Shown: positions 7,912 to 17,338, counted from the first letter of the stretch. The stretch: DNA of 64,000 nt from CAXXOK01 sp035353615 (GCA_035353615.1 DAOPZY010000003.1:62001-126000); one strand, 5' to 3'. Made by a program: numbers and translations. The notes: generated from the letters alone by a model not told the origin.

Positions 7912-10900
7912 TTAATCGTCATCGATGGTGGAAATGCACAGGGTGATTTCCTCCAGCACGTCCAGCAGCACGCGAACGGTATCCAGCGCCGTAAAAATGG
8001 TTACGTTGTTTTCCACAGCGCAGCGCCGGATTTTCGCGCCGTCGGTTTCGTGGCTGTCGCTGCCCGGGGTGCGGGTGTTAATCACATAGTTCACGTGCCC
8101 CTGCCGCAGCGAATCGAGGATTTCCTCGCTGCCTTCGCTCAGCTTGCGGCGCACGCGGGTGCGGATGCCGTGCGTTTTCAGGTATTCCGCCGTGCCGCGC
8201 GTGGCTTCGATGTTAAAGCCCAGCTTGAAGAACCTCCGGATCAGCGGCAGGGCTTCCGCCTTGTCCGGCTCGGCAATGGTCACAAAGATGGTGCCAAAGT
8301 TGCTCACGTTCATCCCGCTGGATTGCATGGCCTTATACAGCGCGCGGTTGAGGGTTTTATCGTACCCGATGGCTTCGCCGGTGGATTTCATTTCCGGGCT
8401 GAGGTAGGCGTCCATGCCGCGCAGCTTGCTGAAGCTGAAGGCCGGCGCTTTGACATACCAGCGCCTTTTCTGCGGCGCGATCACATCGGTGATGCCCTGC
8501 TCCCGCAGGCTTTGCCCCAGCATGGCCCGTGTGCCGATATCCGCCAGCGGCACGCCCGTCGCCTTGCTGATAAACGGCACCGTGCGACTGGAACGGGGGT
8601 TGACCTCAATCACAAACACATGATCCTGCTGATCGACAATGAACTGGATGTTGTAAAGCCCGACAATCCCGATGCCCAGCCCCAGCCGAACCGTGTAGTC
8701 GATAATGGTCTGCTTGGCTTTTTCGCTGACGCTGAAGGTGGGGTAGACGCTGATGGAATCGCCGCTGTGGATGCCGGTGCGCTCCACGTGCTCCATCACC
8801 CCGGGAATGTAGACGTCCTTCCCGTCGCACACGGCGTCGGTTTCCAGCTCTTTGCCGATGATGTATTTATCCACCAGCACCGGCTCTTCCTCGTTGAGGA
8901 GCACAGCGGTGCGCAGGTAGTGGCGCAGGGCCTTTTCGTTGTTGACAATCTGCATGGCGCGGCCGCCCAGCACGTAGCTGGGGCGCACAAGCACCGGATA
9001 GCCGATGCGCTCCGCCGCCTTTACGCCGGTTTCGATATCGGTAACCGCTTCGCCCATGGGTTGGGGAATGTTCAGCTCGTTCATGATTTTTTCAAACGAG
9101 TCGCGGTTTTCCGCGCGGTTGATGGCTTCCACATCGGTGCCGATTAGCCGCACGCCCATGGAATGGAGGCGTTCGGCCAGGTTGATGGCCGTTTGCCCGC
9201 CAAGGCTCACAATGACGCCCTCCGGCTTTTCCAGCGTGAGGATGTTCATGACATCCTCCACGGTGAGCGGCTCAAAGTAGAGCTTATCGCTGGTGGTGTA
9301 ATCGGTGGACACGGTTTCGGGGTTGTTGTTGATGATGATGGCCTCGTACCCTGCCGCCTGAATGGTCCAGATGGCGTGAACCGTGGAATAGTCAAACTCC
9401 ACGCCCTGACCGATGCGGATCGGCCCCGAACCGAGCACGACGATTTTCTTGCGTTCCGATACGATGGACTCGTTTTCTTCCTCGTAGGTGGAGTAAAAGT
9501 AGGGCACGTAGCTGTCAAACTCGCTGGCGCAGGTGTCGATCATTTTATACACGGGCATCAGGCCGAGGGTTTCGCGCAGGCGGAACACATCCTTCTCGTT
9601 CATGCCCCACAGCTGGCCGATGTAGCGGTCGCTGACGCCCATGCGCTTGGCCGCGCGCAGCGTTTCCGCATCGCCCTTGGACACCCGGAGAGTGCCCTCG
9701 AACTCGACGATGTTTTTCAGCTTTTCCAGAAAGAACATGTCAATCATGGTCTGGTTATAAATCAGGCTGAGATCGACGCCCTTGCGGATCAGCTCAGCGA
9801 TGGCAAAAAGGCGGTCGTCTGTGGCGTTGTGGATGTAGCGGAGCATTTCGTCCGCGGTAAAGCTGTCAAACTTGGGGCTGTACAGGTGGCACGCGCCGAT
9901 TTCCAGCGAGCGGATGGCTTTCAGAAGGCTTTCCTCAAAGGTGCGGCCGATGCTCATCACCTCGCCGGTCGCCTTCATCTGGGTGGAAAGCTGGTTGCTG
10001 GTGCCTTCCAGCTTGTCAAACGGGAAGCGGGCGATCTTGGTCACAATGTAGTCCAGCGCAGGCTCAAAGCAGGCGGGGGTGTTGGCCAGCCGGATTTCAT
10101 CCAGATGCAGGCCTACGGCCACCTTGGCGGATACGCGCGCAATCGGGTAGCCGCTGGCCTTGCTCGCCAGCGCGGAAGAGCGGCTCACGCGGGGGTTAAC
10201 CTCGATCAGGAAGTACTGGAAGCTGAAGGGATCCAGTGCAAACTGCACATTGCAGCCGCCTTCGATTTTCAGCGCCCTAATAATTTTGAGCGCGCTGTCG
10301 CGCAGCATGTGGTATTCCTTGTTGGTCAGCGTCTGGCTGGGGCAAACCACAATGGAATCGCCGGTGTGCACGCCCACGGGGTCCAGGTTTTCCATGTTGC
10401 AGATGGCGATGGCGGTATCGTTCCGGTCGCGCATCACTTCATATTCAATTTCTTTGTAGCCTTTGATGCTTTTTTCCACCAGCACCTGATGCACGGGGCT
10501 GAGTTGCAGGGCGTGCTCCATCATGGGGATCAGTTCCGCTTCGTCGTCCGCGAAGCCTCCGCCTGTGCCGCCCAGCGTAAAGGCGGGGCGCAGCACCACT
10601 GGATAGCCGATTTCCAGCGCGGCCTCCTTGCCCTCGGCCACCGTGGTGGCAATCTTGGAAGGGAGCACCGGCTCGCCCAGCCGCTGGCACAGCTCCTTGA
10701 ACTTTTCACGGTCCTCCGCCATTTCGATGGAGGGGAAGCTGGTGCCAAGGATTTCCACCGCGCACTCGTCCAGCACGCCTTTGCGGGAAAGCTGCATGGC
10801 AAGGTTGAGGCCCGTTTGCCCGCCAAGGCCCGGTAAAATCGCGTCCGGACGTTCATAGCGCAGGATTTTGGCCACATACTCCAAGGTTAGCGGCTCCATG

Positions 10901-11094
10901 TACACTTTATCGGCAATGTGGGTATCGGTCATGATGGTGGCGGGGTTGGAGTTGACCAGAATGACCTCGTACCCTTCCTCGCGCAGCGCCAGACAGGCCT
11001 GCGTGCCGGCATAGTCAAACTCCGCCGCCTGACCGATGACAATCGGGCCGGAGCCGATCACGAGGATTCTGCGGAGGTCGGTGCGCTTAGGCAT
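7912..11094 (-). CDS. carB: Carbamoyl-phosphate synthase large subunit
   Basis: CarB makes carbamoyl phosphate from bicarbonate, two ATP and ammonia channelled from CarA. The 1060-residue protein has the expected duplicated layout. Each half has an ATP-grasp domain, beginning with IGSGPIVIGQAAEFDYAG near residue 13 and LGSGPIRIGQGVEFDYST near residue 555. A C-terminal MGS-like domain follows from about residue 930. The length matches the family. The gene overlaps carA by eight bases. Its place inside the pyr operon, with no second copy visible here, leaves open whether arginine synthesis shares this enzyme. Confidence 0.97.
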   Translation of the reverse strand: MPKRTDLRRILVIGSGPIVIGQAAEFDYAGTQACLALREEGYEVILVNSNPATIMTDTHIADKVYMEPLTLEYVAKILRYERPDAILPGLGGQTGLNLAMQLSRKGVLDECAVEILGTSFPSIEMAEDREKFKELCQRLGEPVLPSKIATTVAEGKEAALEIGYPVVLRPAFTLGGTGGGFADDEAELIPMMEHALQLSPVHQVLVEKSIKGYKEIEYEVMRDRNDTAIAICNMENLDPVGVHTGDSIVVCPSQTLTNKEYHMLRDSALKIIRALKIEGGCNVQFALDPFSFQYFLIEVNPRVSRSSALASKASGYPIARVSAKVAVGLHLDEIRLANTPACFEPALDYIVTKIARFPFDKLEGTSNQLSTQMKATGEVMSIGRTFEESLLKAIRSLEIGACHLYSPKFDSFTADEMLRYIHNATDDRLFAIAELIRKGVDLSLIYNQTMIDMFFLEKLKNIVEFEGTLRVSKGDAETLRAAKRMGVSDRYIGQLWGMNEKDVFRLRETLGLMPVYKMIDTCASEFDSYVPYFYSTYEEENESIVSERKKIVVLGSGPIRIGQGVEFDYSTVHAIWTIQAAGYEAIIINNNPETVSTDYTTSDKLYFEPLTVEDVMNILTLEKPEGVIVSLGGQTAINLAERLHSMGVRLIGTDVEAINRAENRDSFEKIMNELNIPQPMGEAVTDIETGVKAAERIGYPVLVRPSYVLGGRAMQIVNNEKALRHYLRTAVLLNEEEPVLVDKYIIGKELETDAVCDGKDVYIPGVMEHVERTGIHSGDSISVYPTFSVSEKAKQTIIDYTVRLGLGIGIVGLYNIQFIVDQQDHVFVIEVNPRSSRTVPFISKATGVPLADIGTRAMLGQSLREQGITDVIAPQKRRWYVKAPAFSFSKLRGMDAYLSPEMKSTGEAIGYDKTLNRALYKAMQSSGMNVSNFGTIFVTIAEPDKAEALPLIRRFFKLGFNIEATRGTAEYLKTHGIRTRVRRKLSEGSEEILDSLRQGHVNYVINTRTPGSDSHETDGAKIRRCAVENNVTIFTALDTVRVLLDVLEEITLCISTIDDD

Positions 11095-12190
11095 GGGCTT
11101 TTCCCTCCTTGTGGCTTTCCATCAGATCGATGAAACGGTTGAACAGGTAAGTGCTGTCCTGCGGGCCGGGCGCGCTTTCCGGGTGGTACTGCACGGAAAA
11201 CAGGTGATCCTCCGCGCATTCCATGCCCTCGGCGGTGCGGTCCAGCAGGTTGATGTGCGTGAGCGTAAGCCCTGTGCCGGCAAGGCTGTCCGTATCCACG
11301 GCGAAGCTGTGGTTTTGGCTGGTGATTTCGATTTTGCCGGTTTGCAGGTTCATCACCGGGTGGTTGCCGCCCCGGTGGCCAAACTTCATTTTATAGGTTT
11401 TAGCGCCGTATGCCAGCGCGATCATCTGATGGCCAAGGCAGATGCCGAAAATCGGCAGCTTGCCCCGGAGCTTGCGCACCACCTGAATCACGGGGGTCAC
11501 ATCCTCCGGGTCGCCGGGACCGTTGGAGAGGAAAAGGCCGTCGGGCTTGACGCTCAGGATGGTTTCGGCGGGGGTGTTGTAGGGTACGACCAGCACGTTG
11601 CAACCGTAGCTTTTCAGCTTGCGGATAATGTTGAGCTTCACCCCGCAGTCCATGCACACCACGTTGAAGCGCGCGTTGGGCGTGCGGGCGTACCACTTCT
11701 TTTTGCAGCTGACGCGGCTGACCACGTCGTGCGGGTACTGGTAGGCGCGGATCCTTTCCAACGCCTCCTCGCGGCTGACCTCCGGGGAGCAGAGCAGCGC
11801 GCGCTGGCTGCCCTCCCCGCGGATCATTCGGTTGATTTTGCGCGTATCCACCCCGGATATGCCCGGGATGCCGTTTTCTTCCAACAGCTCGCTCAGGGTT
11901 TTGGTGTAGCGGAAGTTGCTGGGCAGGTCGTTATACTCCCGCACCACCAAAGCGCTCATGCTGGGCACTCGGGTTTCGTAATCCTCATCAGTTACGCCGT
12001 AGTTGCCAATCAGCGGATAGGTCATGACCACCATCTGCCCTGTATAGCTGGGGTCGGTTACAATTTCCTGATAGCCGACCATGGACGTGTTAAACACCAT
12101 TTCGCACAGCGCGTCGCTTGCCGCGCCAAAACCTGTGCCCAGAAATTCGGAGCCGTTCTCCATCACCAGCTTGCGGTTCAGCGTTGCCAT
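11087..12190 (-). CDS. carA: Carbamoyl-phosphate synthase small subunit (glutaminase)
   Basis: CarA hydrolyses glutamine and feeds ammonia to CarB. The 367-residue protein has the N-terminal CPSase small-chain domain and a C-terminal class I glutamine amidotransferase with the nucleophile motif PIFGICLGHQMIALAYG near residue 253 and the catalytic His-Glu pair in FSVQYHPESAPGP near residue 335. TAGGAGGC precedes the ATG. The first 13 bases overlap the end of pyrC, and the end overlaps carB. Confidence 0.97.
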   Translation of the reverse strand: MATLNRKLVMENGSEFLGTGFGAASDALCEMVFNTSMVGYQEIVTDPSYTGQMVVMTYPLIGNYGVTDEDYETRVPSMSALVVREYNDLPSNFRYTKTLSELLEENGIPGISGVDTRKINRMIRGEGSQRALLCSPEVSREEALERIRAYQYPHDVVSRVSCKKKWYARTPNARFNVVCMDCGVKLNIIRKLKSYGCNVLVVPYNTPAETILSVKPDGLFLSNGPGDPEDVTPVIQVVRKLRGKLPIFGICLGHQMIALAYGAKTYKMKFGHRGGNHPVMNLQTGKIEITSQNHSFAVDTDSLAGTGLTLTHINLLDRTAEGMECAEDHLFSVQYHPESAPGPQDSTYLFNRFIDLMESHKEGKAHA

Positions 12191-13452
12191 ACGGGTTTGC
12201 CTCCTACCAATGTGAGTTCGCAGCTCCCATAGACCCGCGCGCCCTCAAACGGCGTCGCGCGCCCCAGAGAAAGAAAATTGTCGGGCTCGACCGTCCAGCA
12301 TCGGTTAAGGTCGAACACGGTCAGGTCCGCGTCCTGCCCCGGCGTCAGGGTCACGGGGGGCAGCCCGAACCGCTCGCGCGGCGCGTCGGTCATCATGCGC
12401 AGCAACCGGGCCAGCGGCACCAAACCGCTTCGCACCAGCCCCGTATACAGCACAGCGAAAGCGCATTCCAGCCCTGTCACGCCCATCGCGCTGTGCTCCA
12501 GCCCCTTGGCTTTTTCCGCCGGGGCGTGGGGCGCGTGGTCGGTCGCAATCATATCGATGGTGCCGTCCAGCGCCGCTTCCAGCAACGCGTCCCGATCGGC
12601 GCGGCTTCGCAGGGGCGGGTTCATTTTGAAGCGGCCGTCCTCCTGCAAATCCTCGTCGCATAGCAGCAGGTAATGCGGCGCGGTTTCGCAAGTTACGTCC
12701 ACCCCTTCGGCTTTCGCGCGGCGGATCAGGGCGACGCTTTCCTTGCAGGATACGTGGCACACGTGGTACTTGCAGCCGGTTTCCTTTGCCAGCCGCAGAT
12801 CGCGCTCCACGGGCTGCCATTCGCTTTCGCTGCATATGCCCCGGTGCCCGTGCGCGCGGGCGTATGCCCCGTCGTGGATGTAGCCCCCAAGCAACAGATC
12901 GTTCTGCTCGCAATGCGCCGCCAGAATGCCGCCGACTCCGGCGATGCGCGTCATCGCCTCGCGCATGGTGCTTTCGCTTTGCACGCCGCGCCCGTCGTCG
13001 GAAAAACCGGCGACCAGCGGTTGAAGCGCCGCGAAATCCACCAGATCGCCCTCGCCTTTCTGCCCCAGCGTGATGCACCCGTAGGGCAGCACGCGCACCT
13101 GCGCGCCGGCCCGGATCAGCGCCTGCTCAACGGCCAGATGCTCCGGCGTGTCGGGCGGGGGGTTCAGGTTGGGCATGGCGCATACGGTTGTGTACCCGCC
13201 GTGGGCCGCCGCGCGCGTGCCTGTTAAAATTTGCTCTTTGTACGAAAAACCCGGTTCCCGCAAATGAACGTGAACATCTGCGAAACCGGGACTGACAATA
13301 CAATTTTCAATGGAAACACCGGGAAAAACAGGAACGCCGTCTTGCTTTGCCAACACTTCGGCCTGAACGATTTTACCATGGTCAATGGCAATATCACCCT
13401 TGCAGAGCTTACCCTGCCGGTACATCGTCGCGCCTTTCAGCAAGCCGTTCAA
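12178..13452 (-). CDS. pyrC: Dihydroorotase
   Basis: PyrC cyclises carbamoyl-aspartate to dihydroorotate. The 424-residue protein is a class I (amidohydrolase) dihydroorotase. The metal site HVHLREPG is near residue 61, further metal histidines are in AAHCEQND and CHVSC, and the catalytic aspartate is in IATDHAPH near residue 309. The start codon is TTG at 13452, supported by AAGGGGG just upstream and by the match of MNGLLKGATMYRQGK to the family N-terminus. It is the first gene of the operon, about 45 bases behind the promoter. Confidence 0.95.
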   Translation of the reverse strand: MNGLLKGATMYRQGKLCKGDIAIDHGKIVQAEVLAKQDGVPVFPGVSIENCIVSPGFADVHVHLREPGFSYKEQILTGTRAAAHGGYTTVCAMPNLNPPPDTPEHLAVEQALIRAGAQVRVLPYGCITLGQKGEGDLVDFAALQPLVAGFSDDGRGVQSESTMREAMTRIAGVGGILAAHCEQNDLLLGGYIHDGAYARAHGHRGICSESEWQPVERDLRLAKETGCKYHVCHVSCKESVALIRRAKAEGVDVTCETAPHYLLLCDEDLQEDGRFKMNPPLRSRADRDALLEAALDGTIDMIATDHAPHAPAEKAKGLEHSAMGVTGLECAFAVLYTGLVRSGLVPLARLLRMMTDAPRERFGLPPVTLTPGQDADLTVFDLNRCWTVEPDNFLSLGRATPFEGARVYGSCELTLVGGKPVWQR

Positions 13453-13502
13453 TCCGCGTTCCCCCTTGCTAAGCGATGCGGTTTGCGCATACTCAACTAT
13501 AT

Positions 13503-13531
13503 ATATTACACCAACATCCCGCCAGTGTCAA
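13503..13531 (-). promoter_or_regulatory. Promoter of the pyr operon
   Basis: The minus strand has TTGACA (13531-13526), a 17-base spacer and TAATAT (13508-13503), a near-consensus sigma-A promoter. The leader to the pyrC TTG is only about 45 bases. It contains a small ATGCG/CGCAT hairpin but no room for a PyrR-type antiterminator and terminator pair. Confidence 0.85.
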
Positions 13532-13612
13532 TATATTCGGGAAATTTTGCGGCGGCCCGCGCCCAATCCCCGAAAGCCTTGTTCCGGCGGCGCGCAACCG
13601 GGCCGGCGCGGG

Positions 13613-14548
13613 CTACAGGTGCTGCGCCAGAAACATCAGCATCAGCGGAAGGGTGATGACGGATAAAATAGTGGTCACGAACACCCCCATGGCGGCGGTG
13701 CTTGCCTGCAGGGGGGTTCCGTACTGGCGGGACACCATCGCGCACAGCGAGGCGGAGGGCATGCCCAGACTGATGACCACCACGCCCGCGAGCATCGGAT
13801 CCTGAAACAAAAGGCGCGCCCCCAGAAACCCAAGCGCCGGGAACAGCAGCAGCTTGAGGCCCGAAAGCAGGAACAGCTTCCGCTCCCCCAAAACCTCCCG
13901 GAAGGAGAACCCCGCGATCATGCTGCCGATCGCCACCATGGAAAGCGGCGTGGTCACCCCGCCGATAAAACCCAGCGTGTTCACGATCACCGAGGGCACC
14001 GGAACCTGCGCAAAGTAGATCACAAGGGACAGAATCCCCGACAGAAACCCGGGGGAAAGAATATCCTTCGCCCGAAGGGCCGTTACCGGCGCGTCCCCTT
14101 TTTCCCGCAGCAGCGTGATGCCTAAGGTGAAAATCAGCAGGGTAAAGGGGATGTTGAATATGTTCATGTAAAAAATGGCCTGCTCGCCGTATAACGCCTG
14201 CGCCACGGGAAACCCCATAAACGTGACGTTCCCAAACACCAGAAGCATCCGGTACACGCCGCGTTTGCCATGTCCGGGGCGAAGCAGCGCGGTCAGGCCG
14301 GCGGCCGCAAACGGCAGCACCGCGTACAGGATCACCCCCAGCCCCAACAGATAGAGCACCTGAAGGTTGACCTCGGTTTGCTTGCACACCGAGTACAGAA
14401 TCAGCGCCGGGCAGGTGACCGTGATAATCAGACCGGAAAGGCTCGCGTTGGCTTCGTCGTTTAAAATCTTCGCCCGGTTCAACCCAAAGCCCACGGCCAT
14501 GGCCGCGCATAGCTTAAAAAGGGTGTCGAGTATCTGCGTAAAATCCAT
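13613..14548 (-). CDS. AEC-family (auxin efflux carrier type) organic anion transporter
   Basis: The AEC family includes bacterial malate, malonate and lactate carriers of the inner membrane. The protein is about 311 residues with ten predicted membrane segments in two halves of five. The second half begins near the GFIGGVTTPLSMVAIGSMIAG segment, typical of the family. The start is uncertain. ATG at 14548 (MDFTQILDTL) has GGGGGA close upstream and fits the family. ATG at 14578 would add ten residues. It is convergent in orientation with nothing and lies 46 bases after the dehydrogenase gene, so the two are probably co-transcribed. Substrate cannot be read from sequence, but an organic or 2-hydroxy acid is plausible from this neighbour. 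Confidence 0.85.
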   Translation of the reverse strand: MDFTQILDTLFKLCAAMAVGFGLNRAKILNDEANASLSGLIITVTCPALILYSVCKQTEVNLQVLYLLGLGVILYAVLPFAAAGLTALLRPGHGKRGVYRMLLVFGNVTFMGFPVAQALYGEQAIFYMNIFNIPFTLLIFTLGITLLREKGDAPVTALRAKDILSPGFLSGILSLVIYFAQVPVPSVIVNTLGFIGGVTTPLSMVAIGSMIAGFSFREVLGERKLFLLSGLKLLLFPALGFLGARLLFQDPMLAGVVVISLGMPSASLCAMVSRQYGTPLQASTAAMGVFVTTILSVITLPLMLMFLAQHL

Positions 14549-14630
14549 GCTGTCCCCCAATATCGCTTGGTTTTGCATGCCGTTGCCTTTTGCGGGGCGC
14601 GGGTAGCGCCCTGCGAATGCGCAAAACGAT

Positions 14631-15584
14631 TTACTGCCGACTGAGCCGTGCCGAATAGTCCCGGAGCACCGCCGCGGACGCGGCGAGCTGCTCCTGCTCC
14701 TGCGCGGTCAGGTTAAACTCGCCGATCTCCGCAACGCCGTTGCGGTTTATCATCGCGGGTACGCCGCAGTAGAGGCCGTCGATGCCGTATTCCCCTTCCA
14801 AATAAGCGGAAACCGGGTAGATCTTGTTTTCATCCCGAAGGATTGCCGTAACCAGCCCCGTAACGGCGCTGGCAATGCCGTACTGGGTGTTGCCCTTGGC
14901 CTGCATCACCTCATGGCCCGCGGTGCGGATTTTTTCGACTATCCCGTTCAGTTGAACGTCGCGGTATCGGTCGGGGTTGTCCGCGAGGATTTCGGTAAAG
15001 GGCTTGCCGCCCGCGCGGATATGGCTCCACGGCACCATCATGGAATCGCCGTGTTCGCCCATCACATACGCGTCGATGCTGCGCAGGTCCATATCCATGA
15101 TTTGCCCGATAATCTGCTTGAGGCGGGCGGTTTCCAGAATGGTCCCCGTGCCGATGACCCGGTTTTTCGGAAAACCTGAAAGCTCCTTGACAAGGTAGGT
15201 CATAATATCCACAGGGTTGGAAACCACGATAAATATGCCGTCAAAGCCGCTTTGCACAATCGGGGGCACGATCTGCCTGATAATGGCCGCCGATTTGTCC
15301 ATCAGGTCCAGGCGGCTTTTCGCCCCGCTCACCGGCATCGACGCAGTGATAATCACAATATCCGCGTCCCGGCAATCGGCGTATTCTCCTGTCGTTACGC
15401 GCACGTTGCGGCTTTGGAAATCCATGCTGTGCTGCAAATCCCAAACCTCGCCCATCGCCTTGGCGCGGTTGATGTCAATGATCGCCACCTCGGCGGCTAC
15501 CCCTTTGACCACAAGGCTGAAGGCGGTCGTCGCGCCCACCGCGCCCGCGCCGACGATCACCACCTTGGTTACGTTGCTTTTCAT
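14631..15584 (-). CDS. L-lactate dehydrogenase-family 2-hydroxyacid dehydrogenase
   Basis: The LDH/MDH fold enzyme interconverts a 2-oxoacid and an L-2-hydroxyacid with NAD(H). The 317-residue protein has the Rossmann motif VGAGAVGATTAFSL near residue 11, the active-site histidine in MGEHGDSMMVPWS near residue 178 and the substrate arginine in ETAR. Two features differ from standard LDH. In the mobile loop (TASMPVSGAKSR) the specificity residue, Gln102 in LDH and Arg in MDH, is Val. The aspartate that pairs with the catalytic histidine appears as Glu (ILETAR rather than LDTAR). It may therefore act on bulkier or different 2-oxoacids. GGAGGTCGAACCT precedes the ATG. Confidence 0.88.
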   Translation of the reverse strand: MKSNVTKVVIVGAGAVGATTAFSLVVKGVAAEVAIIDINRAKAMGEVWDLQHSMDFQSRNVRVTTGEYADCRDADIVIITASMPVSGAKSRLDLMDKSAAIIRQIVPPIVQSGFDGIFIVVSNPVDIMTYLVKELSGFPKNRVIGTGTILETARLKQIIGQIMDMDLRSIDAYVMGEHGDSMMVPWSHIRAGGKPFTEILADNPDRYRDVQLNGIVEKIRTAGHEVMQAKGNTQYGIASAVTGLVTAILRDENKIYPVSAYLEGEYGIDGLYCGVPAMINRNGVAEIGEFNLTAQEQEQLAASAAVLRDYSARLSRQ

Positions 15585-15611
15585 AGGTTCGACCTCCGTT
15601 TGTTATGGATC

Positions 15612-15721
15612 AGCGTTTGGCGTTGGGCGCCTGCGGAGCCGACCGCCCCATTGCCCGAGAAAGGAAAGGGCGACGGTCGGTTTCAGGGGCGGCCCATCCA
15701 AAAGGCTAACGCCAAACCGCT
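15612..15721. repeat. 110-base imperfect inverted repeat in the ldh/MFS intergenic region
   Basis: AGCGTTTGGCGTT (15612-15624) matches the reverse complement of AACGCCAAACCGCT (15708-15721) with one mismatch or gap. Inside these arms, GCCGACCG (about 15638) pairs with CGGTCGGT (about 15673). It lies between two divergent genes and shows no coding potential. It could be a structured regulatory region or the remnant of a small mobile element. Confidence 0.55.
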
Positions 15722-15819
15722 ACCATCATACCATGAAAGGGCTGAAATGCAAGCGGCAACGGGCGGCGCGGCGGCTTTGCGGGTACGCGCCGCCCGAACG
15801 CCAAACGCCGGATCGCATC

Positions 15820-15848
15820 TTGCGTTTCTCTTGCCGTTCCAGTACAAT
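15820..15848 (+). promoter_or_regulatory. Promoter of the MFS transporter gene
   Basis: TTGCGT (15820-15825), a 17-base spacer and TACAAT (15843-15848) lie 39 bases before the chosen ATG. Confidence 0.65.
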
Positions 15849-15886
15849 GAACGCAGGTTTTGAGAAAACGGACGGGGGTTTTTCCA

Positions 15887-17203
15887 ATGGGTCGCATGCG
15901 CAATCGCAACGCCTTACTGCAAACCATGTTTGATATTCGCGGCAATCAGCGGGCCTGCCTGTATACCGAGCCGCTCTGGGGCATTCCTTTCAACCTCTAT
16001 ACGCCGTTCGCGTCGGTTTATATGGCGCTGCTGGGGCTTTCGCCTACCATGATCGGCATTGTCGGCTCCATTTTTATCGCTTCCCAAATGGTGTGGGCGC
16101 TCCTGACCGGCGTAATTACCGACAAGCTGGGCAGGCGGCTGACCACGCTCCTTTTTGACCTGCTATGCTGGAGCGTGCCGATGCTTTTGTGGATGTTTGC
16201 GCAGGATTTTCGCTGGTTTGTGATCGCGGCGGTGTTCAACGGCTGCATGCGCGTAACCGATACCTCCTGGAGCCTGCTGCTGATTGAGGATGCGCCTACC
16301 CAGTCGCTTGTGCACCTGTATTCCATCACCCACATCAGCGGCTTTCTGGCGGGCTTTTTTGCGCCGCTGGCCTATACGTTTGTGCAGCGTTATTCGGTTA
16401 TCCCCACCATGCGCGTGCTGTACGGCATTTCCTTTGTGATGATGACCGCCAAGTTTGTGATTTTGTACTTTGCTACGCGCGAGACCTCCGTGGGGCTTCG
16501 CCGCATGGCGGAAACGCGCGATACCCATCTGTTGGGCCGCCTGTGGGACAGCCGCCGGGTGCTGGGAAAGATGCTCAAAAGCCGCCGGGCCATGCTCACC
16601 GTGGGCTATTTTGCATGCTTTACTGGGTTCAAAGGCATCAACGATACCTTCTGGCCGCTGCTGATTACGGAAAAGCTGGGCATCCCGGCTGAAAACCTAT
16701 CCCTGTTTTCCACCCTGAAAACCCTGCTGCTGCTCGCCTGTTATTTTATGATTGTGCCCAGACTGGATTTGCGCCGGTTTCGCAACCCTGTGCTGCTGGG
16801 GCTTTGCCTTTTTGTGTTGCAGGAAACTTTGCTGCTTTTGATGCCGCAGGGCGCGTACTGGCTGGTGTTGCTCACGGTGGTCATGGAGGCTTTCGCTTTA
16901 AGCCTGCTGAACCCGCTGAGCAACTCGCTGCAGGTTGTGAACATCGACCGGGAGGAACGGGCGCGTATGCTCGGCTTTTTCGCCGCCATCTGCATGCTGG
17001 TGACCTCTCCCCTGAGCACTGTGGCGGGCGCGATGGCCGAGCATAACCTGGCCCTGCCGTATGGGCTGAACCTTGTGCTGACGCTGGCCGCCGCCGTGTT
17101 TGCGGTGAAGCTGTGGAAAATCGGCTTGCCCGAAGAAGAACCAACGGACGCGGCCGAAGCGGACGCGCCGCAGGCGGAACCGAACCCCGGCGCGGCGGTG
17201 TAA
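15887..17203 (+). CDS. Major facilitator superfamily transporter
   Basis: A 438-residue inner-membrane protein with about twelve hydrophobic segments. The loop after the second segment reads GVITDKLGRRLTTLLFD, the MFS signature (G-x3-D-x-hG-RR). A long basic cytoplasmic loop near residues 190-230 separates the two halves, and the C-terminal tail is acidic and alanine-rich. The start at 15887 (MGRMRNRNALLQ) has GGGGG eight bases before it. A TTG at 15860 is possible but has no good ribosome site. The tetR gene follows in the same direction 135 bases later, and that regulator is a candidate for controlling this transporter. Substrate unknown. Confidence 0.85.
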   Translation: MGRMRNRNALLQTMFDIRGNQRACLYTEPLWGIPFNLYTPFASVYMALLGLSPTMIGIVGSIFIASQMVWALLTGVITDKLGRRLTTLLFDLLCWSVPMLLWMFAQDFRWFVIAAVFNGCMRVTDTSWSLLLIEDAPTQSLVHLYSITHISGFLAGFFAPLAYTFVQRYSVIPTMRVLYGISFVMMTAKFVILYFATRETSVGLRRMAETRDTHLLGRLWDSRRVLGKMLKSRRAMLTVGYFACFTGFKGINDTFWPLLITEKLGIPAENLSLFSTLKTLLLLACYFMIVPRLDLRRFRNPVLLGLCLFVLQETLLLLMPQGAYWLVLLTVVMEAFALSLLNPLSNSLQVVNIDREERARMLGFFAAICMLVTSPLSTVAGAMAEHNLALPYGLNLVLTLAAAVFAVKLWKIGLPEEEPTDAAEADAPQAEPNPGAAV

Positions 17204-17338
17204 CCGCCCATACCGGGAAAGCCATTCTGGAACGGCCCTGGGCCAGCCTGCCGAGCCGCTTTTGAACAAACGTCGCGCATAGCGGCCCGAATATCGGGCG
17301 GCGCGCCGCCTTACAACACTCAATCGGGAAGGGATTGC

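Noticed and set aside
9163..10836. A 557-codon plus-strand open frame opposite carB
   Set aside because: Same reason: antisense to carB, no ribosome site, no family pattern.
13453..13502. PyrR-type attenuator before pyrC
   Set aside because: The leader is only about 45 bases and holds just a five-base-pair hairpin.
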